A stretch of DNA of 27,525 bases from an uncultured Anaerolineaceae bacterium (GTDB lineage: Bacteria > Chloroflexota > Anaerolineae > Anaerolineales > Anaerolineaceae). The notes below the pieces were generated by a model that saw only the letters and a program-made list of their open reading frames with translations, did not search any database and was not told where the DNA came from. The position numbers were made by a program, and so were the translations under genes. The stretch is from positions 1 through 27,525 of the forward strand of contig CALDSL010000175.1 of assembly GCA_937920255.1 (NCBI GenBank), given 5' to 3'. Position 1 is the stretch's first letter. Each line of letters begins with the position of its first letter. Positions 16,854-23,963 of the stretch are shown here, piece after piece.

Positions 16854-18713
16854 ATGTCTGGCATATTTGGTCTCGTCAACCCTCATACCGCTGCAGATAT
16901 CCGAGCATTCCTCGACGCGTGTGCCGCGCGCATGTCGCATCGCCCCTGGAATACTTCTGATACCTGGATGGCGCCGGACCGGCCGGTTGGAATTGGCCGC
17001 ATCGGTATCGGCATTTTTAATCAAGAATCCCAGCCGGTTTCCCAGCCTGGTTCCACCTGTAAGCTGTGGTTATGTGGGGAGCTGTATCAAACCCAAGCGT
17101 TGCTCCACAAATTAAAACGTGACTCAACCGGTATTCGTTTCACCGATTCCGAATTGATTCTGGCTGCATATGAACAATTTGATCTTGATTTTGCCTGCTA
17201 TCTGAACGGGGCATTTTTCGCGGTCATTTACGACCCGGCGCGCGAGCGGCTGGTATTGGCCAATGATCGTTTCGGGCTGTACCCGCATTATTATCACACC
17301 GGCGCGCACCAACTGGCCTTCGCCCCCGAGGTGAAGGGCGTGCTGTGCGCCCCAGGCGTCGAGCGCAAACAGGATCTCTTGGCTGCCAGCCAGTATATGC
17401 GCTTCCAGCAGGTGCTGGGCGAGCGTACCTTCCACGATGGCATTTCCATGTTCCCCTACGGCAGCATCGGCGTTTTCGATCTGCGCTCCGGCAGGCTGGC
17501 GCTGCGCCGCTACTGGGAATGGGACCAGGTGCCCGAGCGCCCCAACATCACCTTCGATGAGGCGGTAGAGGAGGCCGGCGATCTGCTACAGCAGGCGGTC
17601 GTGCGGCTTTCGGCTGGCGTGCGCCCCGGGGTGTTTTTGAGCGGTGGCCTGGATTCGCGCGCGCTGATCGGTTTTGTGCCGCGCGGAGATCCGCCCCCGG
17701 TCACCGCTACCTTTGGCTACCGCACCAGTCGCGACGTGGTGTACGGTAACCAGATCGCAAAAGCGATGAACAGCGAGCACTACTGGTTCGACTTGCCCGA
17801 CGGCTCCTGGGTTCCCAAATACGTTGACCTGCACCTGCAACTGACCGAAGGCTTCCACGGCTGGATGCACATGCACGGCATCACCATGCTGGAAGACCTG
17901 CGCGGCAAGATCGACGCCAACCTCACCGGCTGGGATGGCGGCACGGTGATGGGCCATGTCGACCATATCAATCCGGTCTACAACTACCCGGTGGATGAGT
18001 GGGCGGTTGGGTTGCGCACCTACCACCAGTTTATCAATGCCTACACCTGGCCGGGGCTGTCCGACTCGGAAGAGCGGCTGCTGTACACACCCGAATACAG
18101 CAAGAAAATGGCTGGCATGGCGCTGGATTCGATGCTGGACGAGTTCTCGCGTTTCTGGAAGTACCGCCAGGTGTACGCCGCCGAGTATTTTTACGTGGTC
18201 AACCACTGCTGGCGCTCCACCCAGCAGATGGTTACCACGCTGCGCTCGTCATTCGAGGCGCGCTTCCCGTTCTGGGATTATGATCTGATCGACTTCATGT
18301 ACTCGCTGCCGCCGCACTTGCGCCGCGACCAGCTCCTGTATCGCACCATCATCACCAGACGGCTGCCAAAACTGGCGCGCATCCCCACCGACAAGCAGGA
18401 ATACCTGCCCACGGTGAAAAAACTGCCGTACAATTTGCACAAGTCATCCGTGTGGCTGCGCAAGCGGCTGAAGATGTTCCCGCATCACCCCACGCTGTAC
18501 GCCGATTACGAGAATTACCTGCGCCATGAGTTACGCGGCTGGGCCGAAGAGATCCTCTTCTCGCCGCGCGCCGCCCAGAGGGGGATGTTCAATCTGGACT
18601 TTGTCCGTTCCCTGCTCAACCGTCACATCGCCGCTAACGAGGACTGGACCGTCGGGAAAGTGGCTCCGCTGATTACCTACGAAATGGTCATGAGAGAATA
18701 CTTTGACAAATGA
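16854..18713 (+). CDS. Asparagine-synthetase-like protein with a defective glutaminase site
   Basis: This 619-residue protein has the two-domain layout of class-II asparagine synthetases. The N-terminal Ntn-hydrolase-like domain (about 1-215) begins MSGIFGL: the nucleophile Cys that follows Met in active glutaminases is Ser here. The usual NGEIYN glutamine-binding stretch reads CGELYQ (74-79). The C-terminal domain (about 235-619) keeps the ATP pyrophosphatase loop SGGLDS at 263-268, so adenylation of a carboxylate looks possible. The protein may use free ammonia or another amine instead of glutamine, as other diverged family members do, or Ser2 may have a different role. The downstream flippase overlaps its last 11 bases, which suggests a role in amidating or modifying a surface glycan. 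Asparagine supply is a less likely job. The ribosome site is weak (AGAAG directly before the ATG). Confidence 0.88.
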   Translation: MSGIFGLVNPHTAADIRAFLDACAARMSHRPWNTSDTWMAPDRPVGIGRIGIGIFNQESQPVSQPGSTCKLWLCGELYQTQALLHKLKRDSTGIRFTDSELILAAYEQFDLDFACYLNGAFFAVIYDPARERLVLANDRFGLYPHYYHTGAHQLAFAPEVKGVLCAPGVERKQDLLAASQYMRFQQVLGERTFHDGISMFPYGSIGVFDLRSGRLALRRYWEWDQVPERPNITFDEAVEEAGDLLQQAVVRLSAGVRPGVFLSGGLDSRALIGFVPRGDPPPVTATFGYRTSRDVVYGNQIAKAMNSEHYWFDLPDGSWVPKYVDLHLQLTEGFHGWMHMHGITMLEDLRGKIDANLTGWDGGTVMGHVDHINPVYNYPVDEWAVGLRTYHQFINAYTWPGLSDSEERLLYTPEYSKKMAGMALDSMLDEFSRFWKYRQVYAAEYFYVVNHCWRSTQQMVTTLRSSFEARFPFWDYDLIDFMYSLPPHLRRDQLLYRTIITRRLPKLARIPTDKQEYLPTVKKLPYNLHKSSVWLRKRLKMFPHHPTLYADYENYLRHELRGWAEEILFSPRAAQRGMFNLDFVRSLLNRHIAANEDWTVGKVAPLITYEMVMREYFDK

Positions 18714-20223
18714 TCCCGGCCAGGCTGACCTGGCGACATCGCAACCCAAAACCCCGCGCCGCAATCCCCTGCGCGTGATCGCCCGCAATACGTTTTTTGT
18801 CATGGCCGCGCAGATTGTGCTGCGCGTACTGGCATTTCTGTTCAACATTTACGTTGTCAACCGCCTGGGCGACGCCGGCTATGGCCAGTATTCGGTCGTG
18901 CTGGCCTGGACCGGGATTTTTGCCTTCATCGGCGACATGGGGATTGCCCAGTACATGAGCCGGGAAATCGCGCGCGACCGCGAAAAGTCCACGGCGCTGT
19001 TTTGGGACGTGGCCGCGCTGCGCCTGATCCTGGCGGTGGTCGCCATCGTGGCAACTATCATCGGCGCATACTGGAAGGGCTATAGCGGCGAGTTGATCAT
19101 CGCCATGGCGATCCTCAGTTCGTCCTATTTTATCCAGGCCTTTCTCACGCCGCTGCAGTCCATTATCGGCGGCAATGAGCGGCTCGACATCCTGGCGGTT
19201 CTGGCCGTAATCGGGCAGGTGATTTTCTATGCCCTGGCCACGATCCTGCTGGTAGTCAGCCCCAGGTTCATCTGGGTGGTGATCGCGTCCGTGGCCTATC
19301 TTCCGGTGCTGACGGCCATCAGCTCGTGGGTGGTGGCGCGCAACCACATGCACCCGCCAAAGTTCAAGCTCAACCCGTCTTCCTGGTGGCAGTTGCTGCG
19401 TTTTGGCATGCCGTTTGCGCTGATCCAGGTTTCGCTCACGTTCGCCTTCCGGTTCGACACCATCGTTCTGGAAAATTATTATTCCGTTGAAACTGTCGGC
19501 TGGTATAACGCCGCTTATACGCTTACCCGCAGCCTGCTCATGTTGTCTGCCGCGTTTACCGCTTCGCTCACGCCCACCATGGCGCGCGAATACGTCACCA
19601 ACCCGGAAACCATCCGGCCGTGGTACTTTCGCACGGTGAAATTCATCATGCTGTTTGGGCTGCCACTCGCGGCGGGCGGCATGGTGCTGTCGGATAAAAT
19701 CATCCTGCGCCTGTACGGAGAGACATTCACCCCGGCGATTCTGGCCTTTGCCATCCTGATCTGGGATACGCCCCTGCTGATGTATACCTCAATCTGCGGC
19801 AACTTTAGCACCGCCATGAAACAGGAGAAAAAATCGGCCTGGGTGTATGGGCTCGAAGGGGTGTTTAACATTATTCTCAATCTGTTGCTGACCCCGCGCT
19901 ATGGCATCCTTGCTGCTTCGCTCATCACGGTGGCAACCGAGCTACTGGGTACCATCCTGTTCTATAACATCTTCCGGCGCGCGCTGGGGCCGGGCCTGGG
20001 CCTATCCTCGATGTTGCGCATGGCGCTTTCGGTGGGGCTGATGTCGGTCGCTGTGTACCTGCTGCGCGATCTGAATGTTTTCATCCTGGTGGGCATCGGG
20101 GCGGTGGTGTATATCGCGCTGATCTGGTTCACCCGCACGCTGACCTCCGAGGATACCCAGGTGCTCAACGCCGCCGTGTCCAAAGTGCGCGCGAAAATAA
20201 GCCGGCGCGGGGCGCAGGCTTGA
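18703..20223 (+). CDS. Wzx/MATE-type polysaccharide flippase
   Basis: This 506-residue, strongly hydrophobic protein has many membrane spans and matches the polysaccharide/lipid-linked oligosaccharide flippase group of the MOP superfamily. A short cytoplasmic N-terminus (about 1-30) rich in Arg, Lys and Pro leads to a first span around 33-50. Typical features include the early VVNRLGDAGYGQYS segment and repeated pairs of hydrophobic helices to about residue 490. The C-terminus is basic. The start is a TTG at 18703, the only initiation-type codon before the first span, preceded by GAGAG. It overlaps the previous gene by 11 bases, so it is probably translationally coupled. It would move undecaprenyl-linked glycan units to the outer face of the membrane. 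The gene ends five bases from the convergent end of the ABC permease gene, with no obvious terminator between them. Confidence 0.88.
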   Translation: MTNDPGQADLATSQPKTPRRNPLRVIARNTFFVMAAQIVLRVLAFLFNIYVVNRLGDAGYGQYSVVLAWTGIFAFIGDMGIAQYMSREIARDREKSTALFWDVAALRLILAVVAIVATIIGAYWKGYSGELIIAMAILSSSYFIQAFLTPLQSIIGGNERLDILAVLAVIGQVIFYALATILLVVSPRFIWVVIASVAYLPVLTAISSWVVARNHMHPPKFKLNPSSWWQLLRFGMPFALIQVSLTFAFRFDTIVLENYYSVETVGWYNAAYTLTRSLLMLSAAFTASLTPTMAREYVTNPETIRPWYFRTVKFIMLFGLPLAAGGMVLSDKIILRLYGETFTPAILAFAILIWDTPLLMYTSICGNFSTAMKQEKKSAWVYGLEGVFNIILNLLLTPRYGILAASLITVATELLGTILFYNIFRRALGPGLGLSSMLRMALSVGLMSVAVYLLRDLNVFILVGIGAVVYIALIWFTRTLTSEDTQVLNAAVSKVRAKISRRGAQA

Positions 20224-20228
20224 GTTTT

Positions 20229-21422
20229 CTATTCATACCGGAAACGCGCCACGCCAATGGCGAAAAACACCAGCGCGAAACCCATCAGCACGCCGATGTG
20301 TGGCAAAATCGCCTGGAGACCCTGCCCGCGCAGCGCCAGGTCGAGGATGCCGTCCATCGCCCAGCGGGTCGGCAGGACCAGCGACGCGTTTTGGATGGCC
20401 GGGGGGAACAGCTCAATCGGGTACCAGCAGCCGCCCAGCAGCGCCATGAGCATGCCCGACATGATGGCAACCCCGCTCGCCTGGCCCGGGGTTTTGATAA
20501 ACGCGCCCATGGCGGTGCCAATCCCGGCCGCGGCCAGCGCAGTGGCCGCTAGCAGCACCGCCAGCGCGCCGGGCGAATTACCCCAGTGGATGTTCATGAC
20601 CCAAACGCCAAATCCCACCAGCAGGGCCATCTGCACCATGGCCATCAGCACATTCCCCAGAATGGTCGAAAACAGGTACAGCCCCTTGCGGGTAGGGGTG
20701 ACCAGCATTCGCCGCAGCGTGCCGATCTGGCGCTCGTACACAAATGATCCGGAAATGCCAAGCAGCGGGATGATCACCCAGGTGATCATCTGCCCGGCGG
20801 ACGAATTGGTCTGTGGGTCGTAGTCGATCTGGTCGGGGGTACTGGCTTCGACCGTGGTCATGCGTCTGGGGGCCGCGTCCCATTCCTGCTGCGCGGCTTG
20901 CAGCGCGGCGTCGTAATAAGCCGCGCGTTGTGCCTCCGATTCAAATGGGCGGATACGTTCTGCCTCTTCCACGCTGCTGGCGGCGATGCGCAGCGCGCTG
21001 CTCACTTTCCAGATGGCGGTATTGACCGTTTGTTCAACCATCACTCCGTTCAAGTTGTTGGGCAACAGGCGCAGGTCCAGCGCCACGCCGCCGTTCAGCG
21101 CGGCCTCGCTGGTCAGCTCCGCTGGGATGATGAGATAGGCTGGGGCCTGGCGGTCTTCAAATTCTTCCTCGGCTTCCGCCTGTGGCAGGACGTCCGCCGT
21201 AATGCTGTTTGTCTCCTCGATGGCGGCAATCAGCTGCGCCGACAGGGGGGACTGCGCGTGGTCGGTGACCACCAGGCGCACTCTGGAGTCGACCGGCGCG
21301 CCGGTCCCACCGGCCAGGATGACCGAGAATACGACTGGAAGGATCAGAAAGAACAACCACTCCGATGGGCTGCTAAAACGAAGGATGACGTCTTTCCAGA
21401 TGATGGCGATCAGTTTTTTCAT
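20229..21422 (-). CDS. ABC-2 type transporter permease (second permease of the operon)
   Basis: This 397-residue ABC-2 family permease has the characteristic layout: one N-terminal span (about 20-38), a large extracytoplasmic domain (about 40-210), and a block of five to six spans from about 215 to 390. The block includes the family-typical stretch around YERQIGTLRRMLVTP. It is the last gene of the three-gene exporter operon, starting ten bases after the previous gene. GGAGGG overlaps the upstream stop codon and serves as a strong ribosome site. It would pair with the 21433-22674 permease and the 22687-23631 ATPase, probably as a heterodimeric exporter. The transported compound is not indicated. 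The stop is five bases from the end of the convergent flippase gene. Confidence 0.9.
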   Translation of the reverse strand: MKKLIAIIWKDVILRFSSPSEWLFFLILPVVFSVILAGGTGAPVDSRVRLVVTDHAQSPLSAQLIAAIEETNSITADVLPQAEAEEEFEDRQAPAYLIIPAELTSEAALNGGVALDLRLLPNNLNGVMVEQTVNTAIWKVSSALRIAASSVEEAERIRPFESEAQRAAYYDAALQAAQQEWDAAPRRMTTVEASTPDQIDYDPQTNSSAGQMITWVIIPLLGISGSFVYERQIGTLRRMLVTPTRKGLYLFSTILGNVLMAMVQMALLVGFGVWVMNIHWGNSPGALAVLLAATALAAAGIGTAMGAFIKTPGQASGVAIMSGMLMALLGGCWYPIELFPPAIQNASLVLPTRWAMDGILDLALRGQGLQAILPHIGVLMGFALVFFAIGVARFRYE

Positions 21423-21432
21423 GGCAGCCCTC

Positions 21433-22674
21433 CTACCGTCGCAATCCGCCGCGGCGCAGGAACAGAAAAACCGTCAGCGCGAACAGGATCACGCCCATCG
21501 CCAGCAGGCCGGCCACCGGCACGGCGATCCCGGCAAATCCATCACCCTCGGCCAGGTTGGTGAAGCCTTGCAGCGCCCAATAATTGGGTGTGATAATCCC
21601 AAACCAGCGGAACCAACCCGGCATGGCCTGCACGTCATAAAAGCTGCCGCCCAGAATGCCAAACGCCAGCATCATCGCCGAACCAATGTTGGCCACCTGG
21701 CTGGGTGTTTTCGCCATTACGGTGAGCAGCAGGCCCCACCCCAGCGCGCCAAAAACAGCCGCCAGAACCAGCACAATCACCGCCGGCCAGTTACCCCAGC
21801 TAATCTGGAAGAGCAGCGCCGTTCCGCCGATCAAAATCAACATTTGGGCCATGCCGCTGAAGAAGATCCCCACGGCCTTGCCCGCCAGCGCCTGCGCCAT
21901 GGTCACCGGCGCGACCAGCAGACGCGGCAGCGTGCCTTCGGTTTGCTCGGCCAGGATCGAGCGCCCGCCGTTGGCCACTGTGTACATGAGGAACATCAGC
22001 GCCATGCCGGGCGCCATGTACGCCAGAACGTCAAACGGCGGGTCTACACTCTCGTCGGCGCGCCCTTGCAAGGTGATGAGCGCTTCCTGGCTTCCATCCT
22101 GCGCCGAGCGCTGGCCGATCTCGTTCCCCAGGCGGGCGGCATCTGCGGTCTGAATGTAGCCGTTCTGGATCAACTGGGTGATGGTCACAATCCCGTTCAC
22201 CCGTCCAAGTTCCACCTGGTTGAGAAAGCCTTCGACGATGGCTCGAATCACGCTGGAGCTGGTGGGGCGTTCCGGGTTGGTGTACACCTCAATCTCCACC
22301 ACCGGCGCCTCTTCGATGGCAAAAACGCTATCGGTAAACCCGGCCGGGATGATCACCGCCGCCGCGCTTTCATTCGCGTTCACCGCGCCGCGCGCCGCGC
22401 CGGCATCAGTCTGGAGCGTGGGGTCAACCAGCTCGTCCAGGTCAGCGGATTGGAACACCTCGACCAGGGCGTCGCCCAACTGGCCGCCATCCTGGTTGAC
22501 GATGATCACAGGGATACTACTGATCACGCTGCTCGACGTTCCGGAGAATCGCCCGGACACCAGCCCAAGCCCCAGCGTCAGCAAAAACGGCGCGGCCAGC
22601 ATGAGGATCAGCGAAGCGCGGTCGCGGAACACCAGCCGCACGTCTTTCCATCCAATCAGAAGGATCTTTTTCAT
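21433..22674 (-). CDS. ABC-2 type transporter permease (first permease of the operon)
   Basis: This 413-residue ABC-2 permease has the same plan as its neighbour: a span at about 22-40, a large extracytoplasmic domain (about 45-225), then a C-terminal membrane block. The block contains the conserved EQTEGTLPRLLVAPV motif that links the second and third spans. The two permeases are clearly related but strongly diverged, which fits a heterodimer. The gene starts 12 bases after the ATPase gene ends; AAAGAG is a modest ribosome site. This arrangement (one ATPase with DUF4162-type tail plus two permeases with large external domains) is common in drug, lipid or lantibiotic-type exporters. A role in exporting the polyketide is possible but unsupported beyond proximity. 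Confidence 0.9.
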   Translation of the reverse strand: MKKILLIGWKDVRLVFRDRASLILMLAAPFLLTLGLGLVSGRFSGTSSSVISSIPVIIVNQDGGQLGDALVEVFQSADLDELVDPTLQTDAGAARGAVNANESAAAVIIPAGFTDSVFAIEEAPVVEIEVYTNPERPTSSSVIRAIVEGFLNQVELGRVNGIVTITQLIQNGYIQTADAARLGNEIGQRSAQDGSQEALITLQGRADESVDPPFDVLAYMAPGMALMFLMYTVANGGRSILAEQTEGTLPRLLVAPVTMAQALAGKAVGIFFSGMAQMLILIGGTALLFQISWGNWPAVIVLVLAAVFGALGWGLLLTVMAKTPSQVANIGSAMMLAFGILGGSFYDVQAMPGWFRWFGIITPNYWALQGFTNLAEGDGFAGIAVPVAGLLAMGVILFALTVFLFLRRGGLRR

Positions 22675-22686
22675 GGCGGCGCTCTT

Positions 22687-23631
22687 TCAGTCGCGCAAGG
22701 CGCGGCCGGTGAGATGCAGGAATACCGCCTCCAGGTTGGGCTCCTGGATGGCGACCGAGTGAATTTTGACGTTCAGCGCGTTGGCCTGGACAATGACCGG
22801 AGCAAGGATTTCTTCGGCTTCCGGCGCGATGATGGTCAGCGTGCTGCCGCTGGTGTCGGATTCCACCACGCCCGGGATGGATTTTGCCGCTTCGCATAAC
22901 TGGCGCACATTCTCGCCTTCGCCCACCTCCAGCACCAGAGCGTCGTTCTCGCCCACCTGGCGCGTCAGCTCATTCTGCGTGCCCAGGGCGATCAACTCGC
23001 CGTGGTCGATGATCCCCACCCGGTCGGAAAGCTCCTGTGCTTCTTCCATGTAATGGGTGGTGTACAGCACTGTCATTCCCTGGCGGTTGAGTGCTTTGAC
23101 CGAGTCGAGGATGGCGCGGCGCGACTGCGGGTCGATGCCTACCGTCGGCTCGTCCATGAACAGCAGCCTGGGGCGGTGCAGTAACCCCACGCCGATATTG
23201 ACGCGGCGCTTCATGCCGCCCGAGAAAGTTCTCACCCGGTCTTTGGCGCGATCGGCCAGTTCGATCTCCTGCAACACCTGCTGGACGCGATCGGTGAGCG
23301 TCTTGCCGCTCAGGTTGTACATCTGCCCCCAGAAGATGAGATTTTCATGGGCGGTGAGGTCGTCATACAAAGCGATTTCCTGCGGCACCACGCCGATCAG
23401 GTTGCGTACCTTCATCGGTTCGCTCACCACCGAATGCCCGCCGACGCGCACGTCGCCGGATGTGGGAGCGAGCAGAGTGGACAGCACCGAAATGGTGGTG
23501 GTTTTGCCTGCGCCGTTGGGGCCGAGCAGGCTGAAGATCTCGCCCTCTTCAATGTTAAAGGAAACGCCCTTGACCGCGGCAGTAGAACCGTAATTCTTTA
23601 CCAGATTGCGGACTTCCAGAATTGGCGCCAT
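22687..23631 (-). CDS. ABC transporter ATP-binding protein (exporter, CcmA-like)
   Basis: This 314-residue ATPase has all the nucleotide-binding motifs: Walker A GPNGAGKTT (37-45), Q-loop Gln84, signature FSGGMKRR (136-143), Walker B LLFMDEP (156-162) and switch His193. The extra C-terminal domain (about 220-314) resembles the DUF4162-type tail of ABC-2 exporters. I place the start at ATG 23631, because GGAGAG lies seven bases upstream and the fold begins directly after it. An in-frame ATG 36 bases earlier has no support. It is the first gene of the operon, lies about 30 bases from a predicted transcription start, and is followed by two ABC-2 permeases at 12- and 10-base spacing. Confidence 0.95.
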   Translation of the reverse strand: MAPILEVRNLVKNYGSTAAVKGVSFNIEEGEIFSLLGPNGAGKTTTISVLSTLLAPTSGDVRVGGHSVVSEPMKVRNLIGVVPQEIALYDDLTAHENLIFWGQMYNLSGKTLTDRVQQVLQEIELADRAKDRVRTFSGGMKRRVNIGVGLLHRPRLLFMDEPTVGIDPQSRRAILDSVKALNRQGMTVLYTTHYMEEAQELSDRVGIIDHGELIALGTQNELTRQVGENDALVLEVGEGENVRQLCEAAKSIPGVVESDTSGSTLTIIAPEAEEILAPVIVQANALNVKIHSVAIQEPNLEAVFLHLTGRALRD

Positions 23632-23668
23632 ATGTTCTCTCCATCGCAGCAAAAAACCGGATAACACA

Positions 23669-23697
23669 ATTATATACCTGGAATGTACACATTACTA
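23669..23697 (-). promoter_or_regulatory. Promoter of the ABC exporter operon with overlapping palindrome
   Basis: On the minus strand an exact TATAAT (23674-23669) lies 17 bases from a weak -35, TAGTAA (23697-23692). Transcription would start near 23662, about 30 bases before the ATG at 23631. The spacer and -35 overlap the palindrome AATGT-AC-ACATT (23682-23693). A second imperfect AT-rich dyad, ATGGTTT with AAACCCAT, lies just upstream at 23697-23716. A repressor site is plausible, but no regulator gene is in the window. Confidence 0.45.
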
Positions 23698-23727
23698 TGG
23701 TTTATTAAAAACCCATGCGCCATCTAG

Positions 23728-23790
23728 GGGTGAAGCATCCGGTCGAATCAAGGCAGCGGAAAAGGGTTTGTTATTCCGGATGCTTCACCC
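23728..23790. repeat. Hairpin repeat unit 1 (15-bp perfect arms, 33-nt loop)
   Basis: GGGTGAAGCATCCGG (23728-23742) is followed after 33 bases by its exact reverse complement (23776-23790). The unit shares arm sequence, arm length and loop length with unit 2. The two loops also share a central CGG-AA-GG type stretch. No T-run follows in either direction, so it is not a standard terminator. Confidence 0.85.
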
Positions 23791-23832
23791 AAACCGCTTC
23801 TTGATAGAGCGTGTATCTTATCGACAGCGCCC

Positions 23833-23895
23833 GGGTGAAGCATTCGGAGATCATCGTACCTCGGGAAGGATTTGGCCTGACCGAATGCTTCACCC
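23833..23895. repeat. Hairpin repeat unit 2 (15-bp perfect arms, 33-nt loop)
   Basis: GGGTGAAGCATTCGG (23833-23847) and its exact reverse complement (23881-23895) flank a 33-base loop. Compared with unit 1, the only arm difference is C to T on the left with a matching G to A on the right, so pairing is kept. It lies 42 bases from unit 1 and 68 bases past the stop of the glycosyltransferase gene. Confidence 0.85.
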
Positions 23896-23963
23896 CTACA
23901 TTTGTTTCTTGCGAAAGGATCATATTGCCGCGGCACCGAAAGCCCCGCAATGGGCGCGTTACA

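Noticed and set aside
20221..20231. A terminator between the convergent flippase and permease genes
   Set aside because: Only five bases separate the stops, and I see no stem-loop with a T-run at the junction.
21202..22899. A 565-codon plus-strand open frame across the ABC permease genes
   Set aside because: It runs antisense over two genes and their junction, has low-complexity His/Arg/Gln-rich composition and matches no family I recognise.
23728..23895. A short CRISPR array
   Set aside because: The repeats are inverted arms of two hairpins, not direct repeats with regular unique spacers, and no cas genes are present.
23728..23895. Intrinsic terminators for the glycosyltransferase operon
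   Set aside because: The stems are long but the loops are 33 bases and no T-run follows on the minus strand. A role in ending transcripts is possible but not of the standard type.
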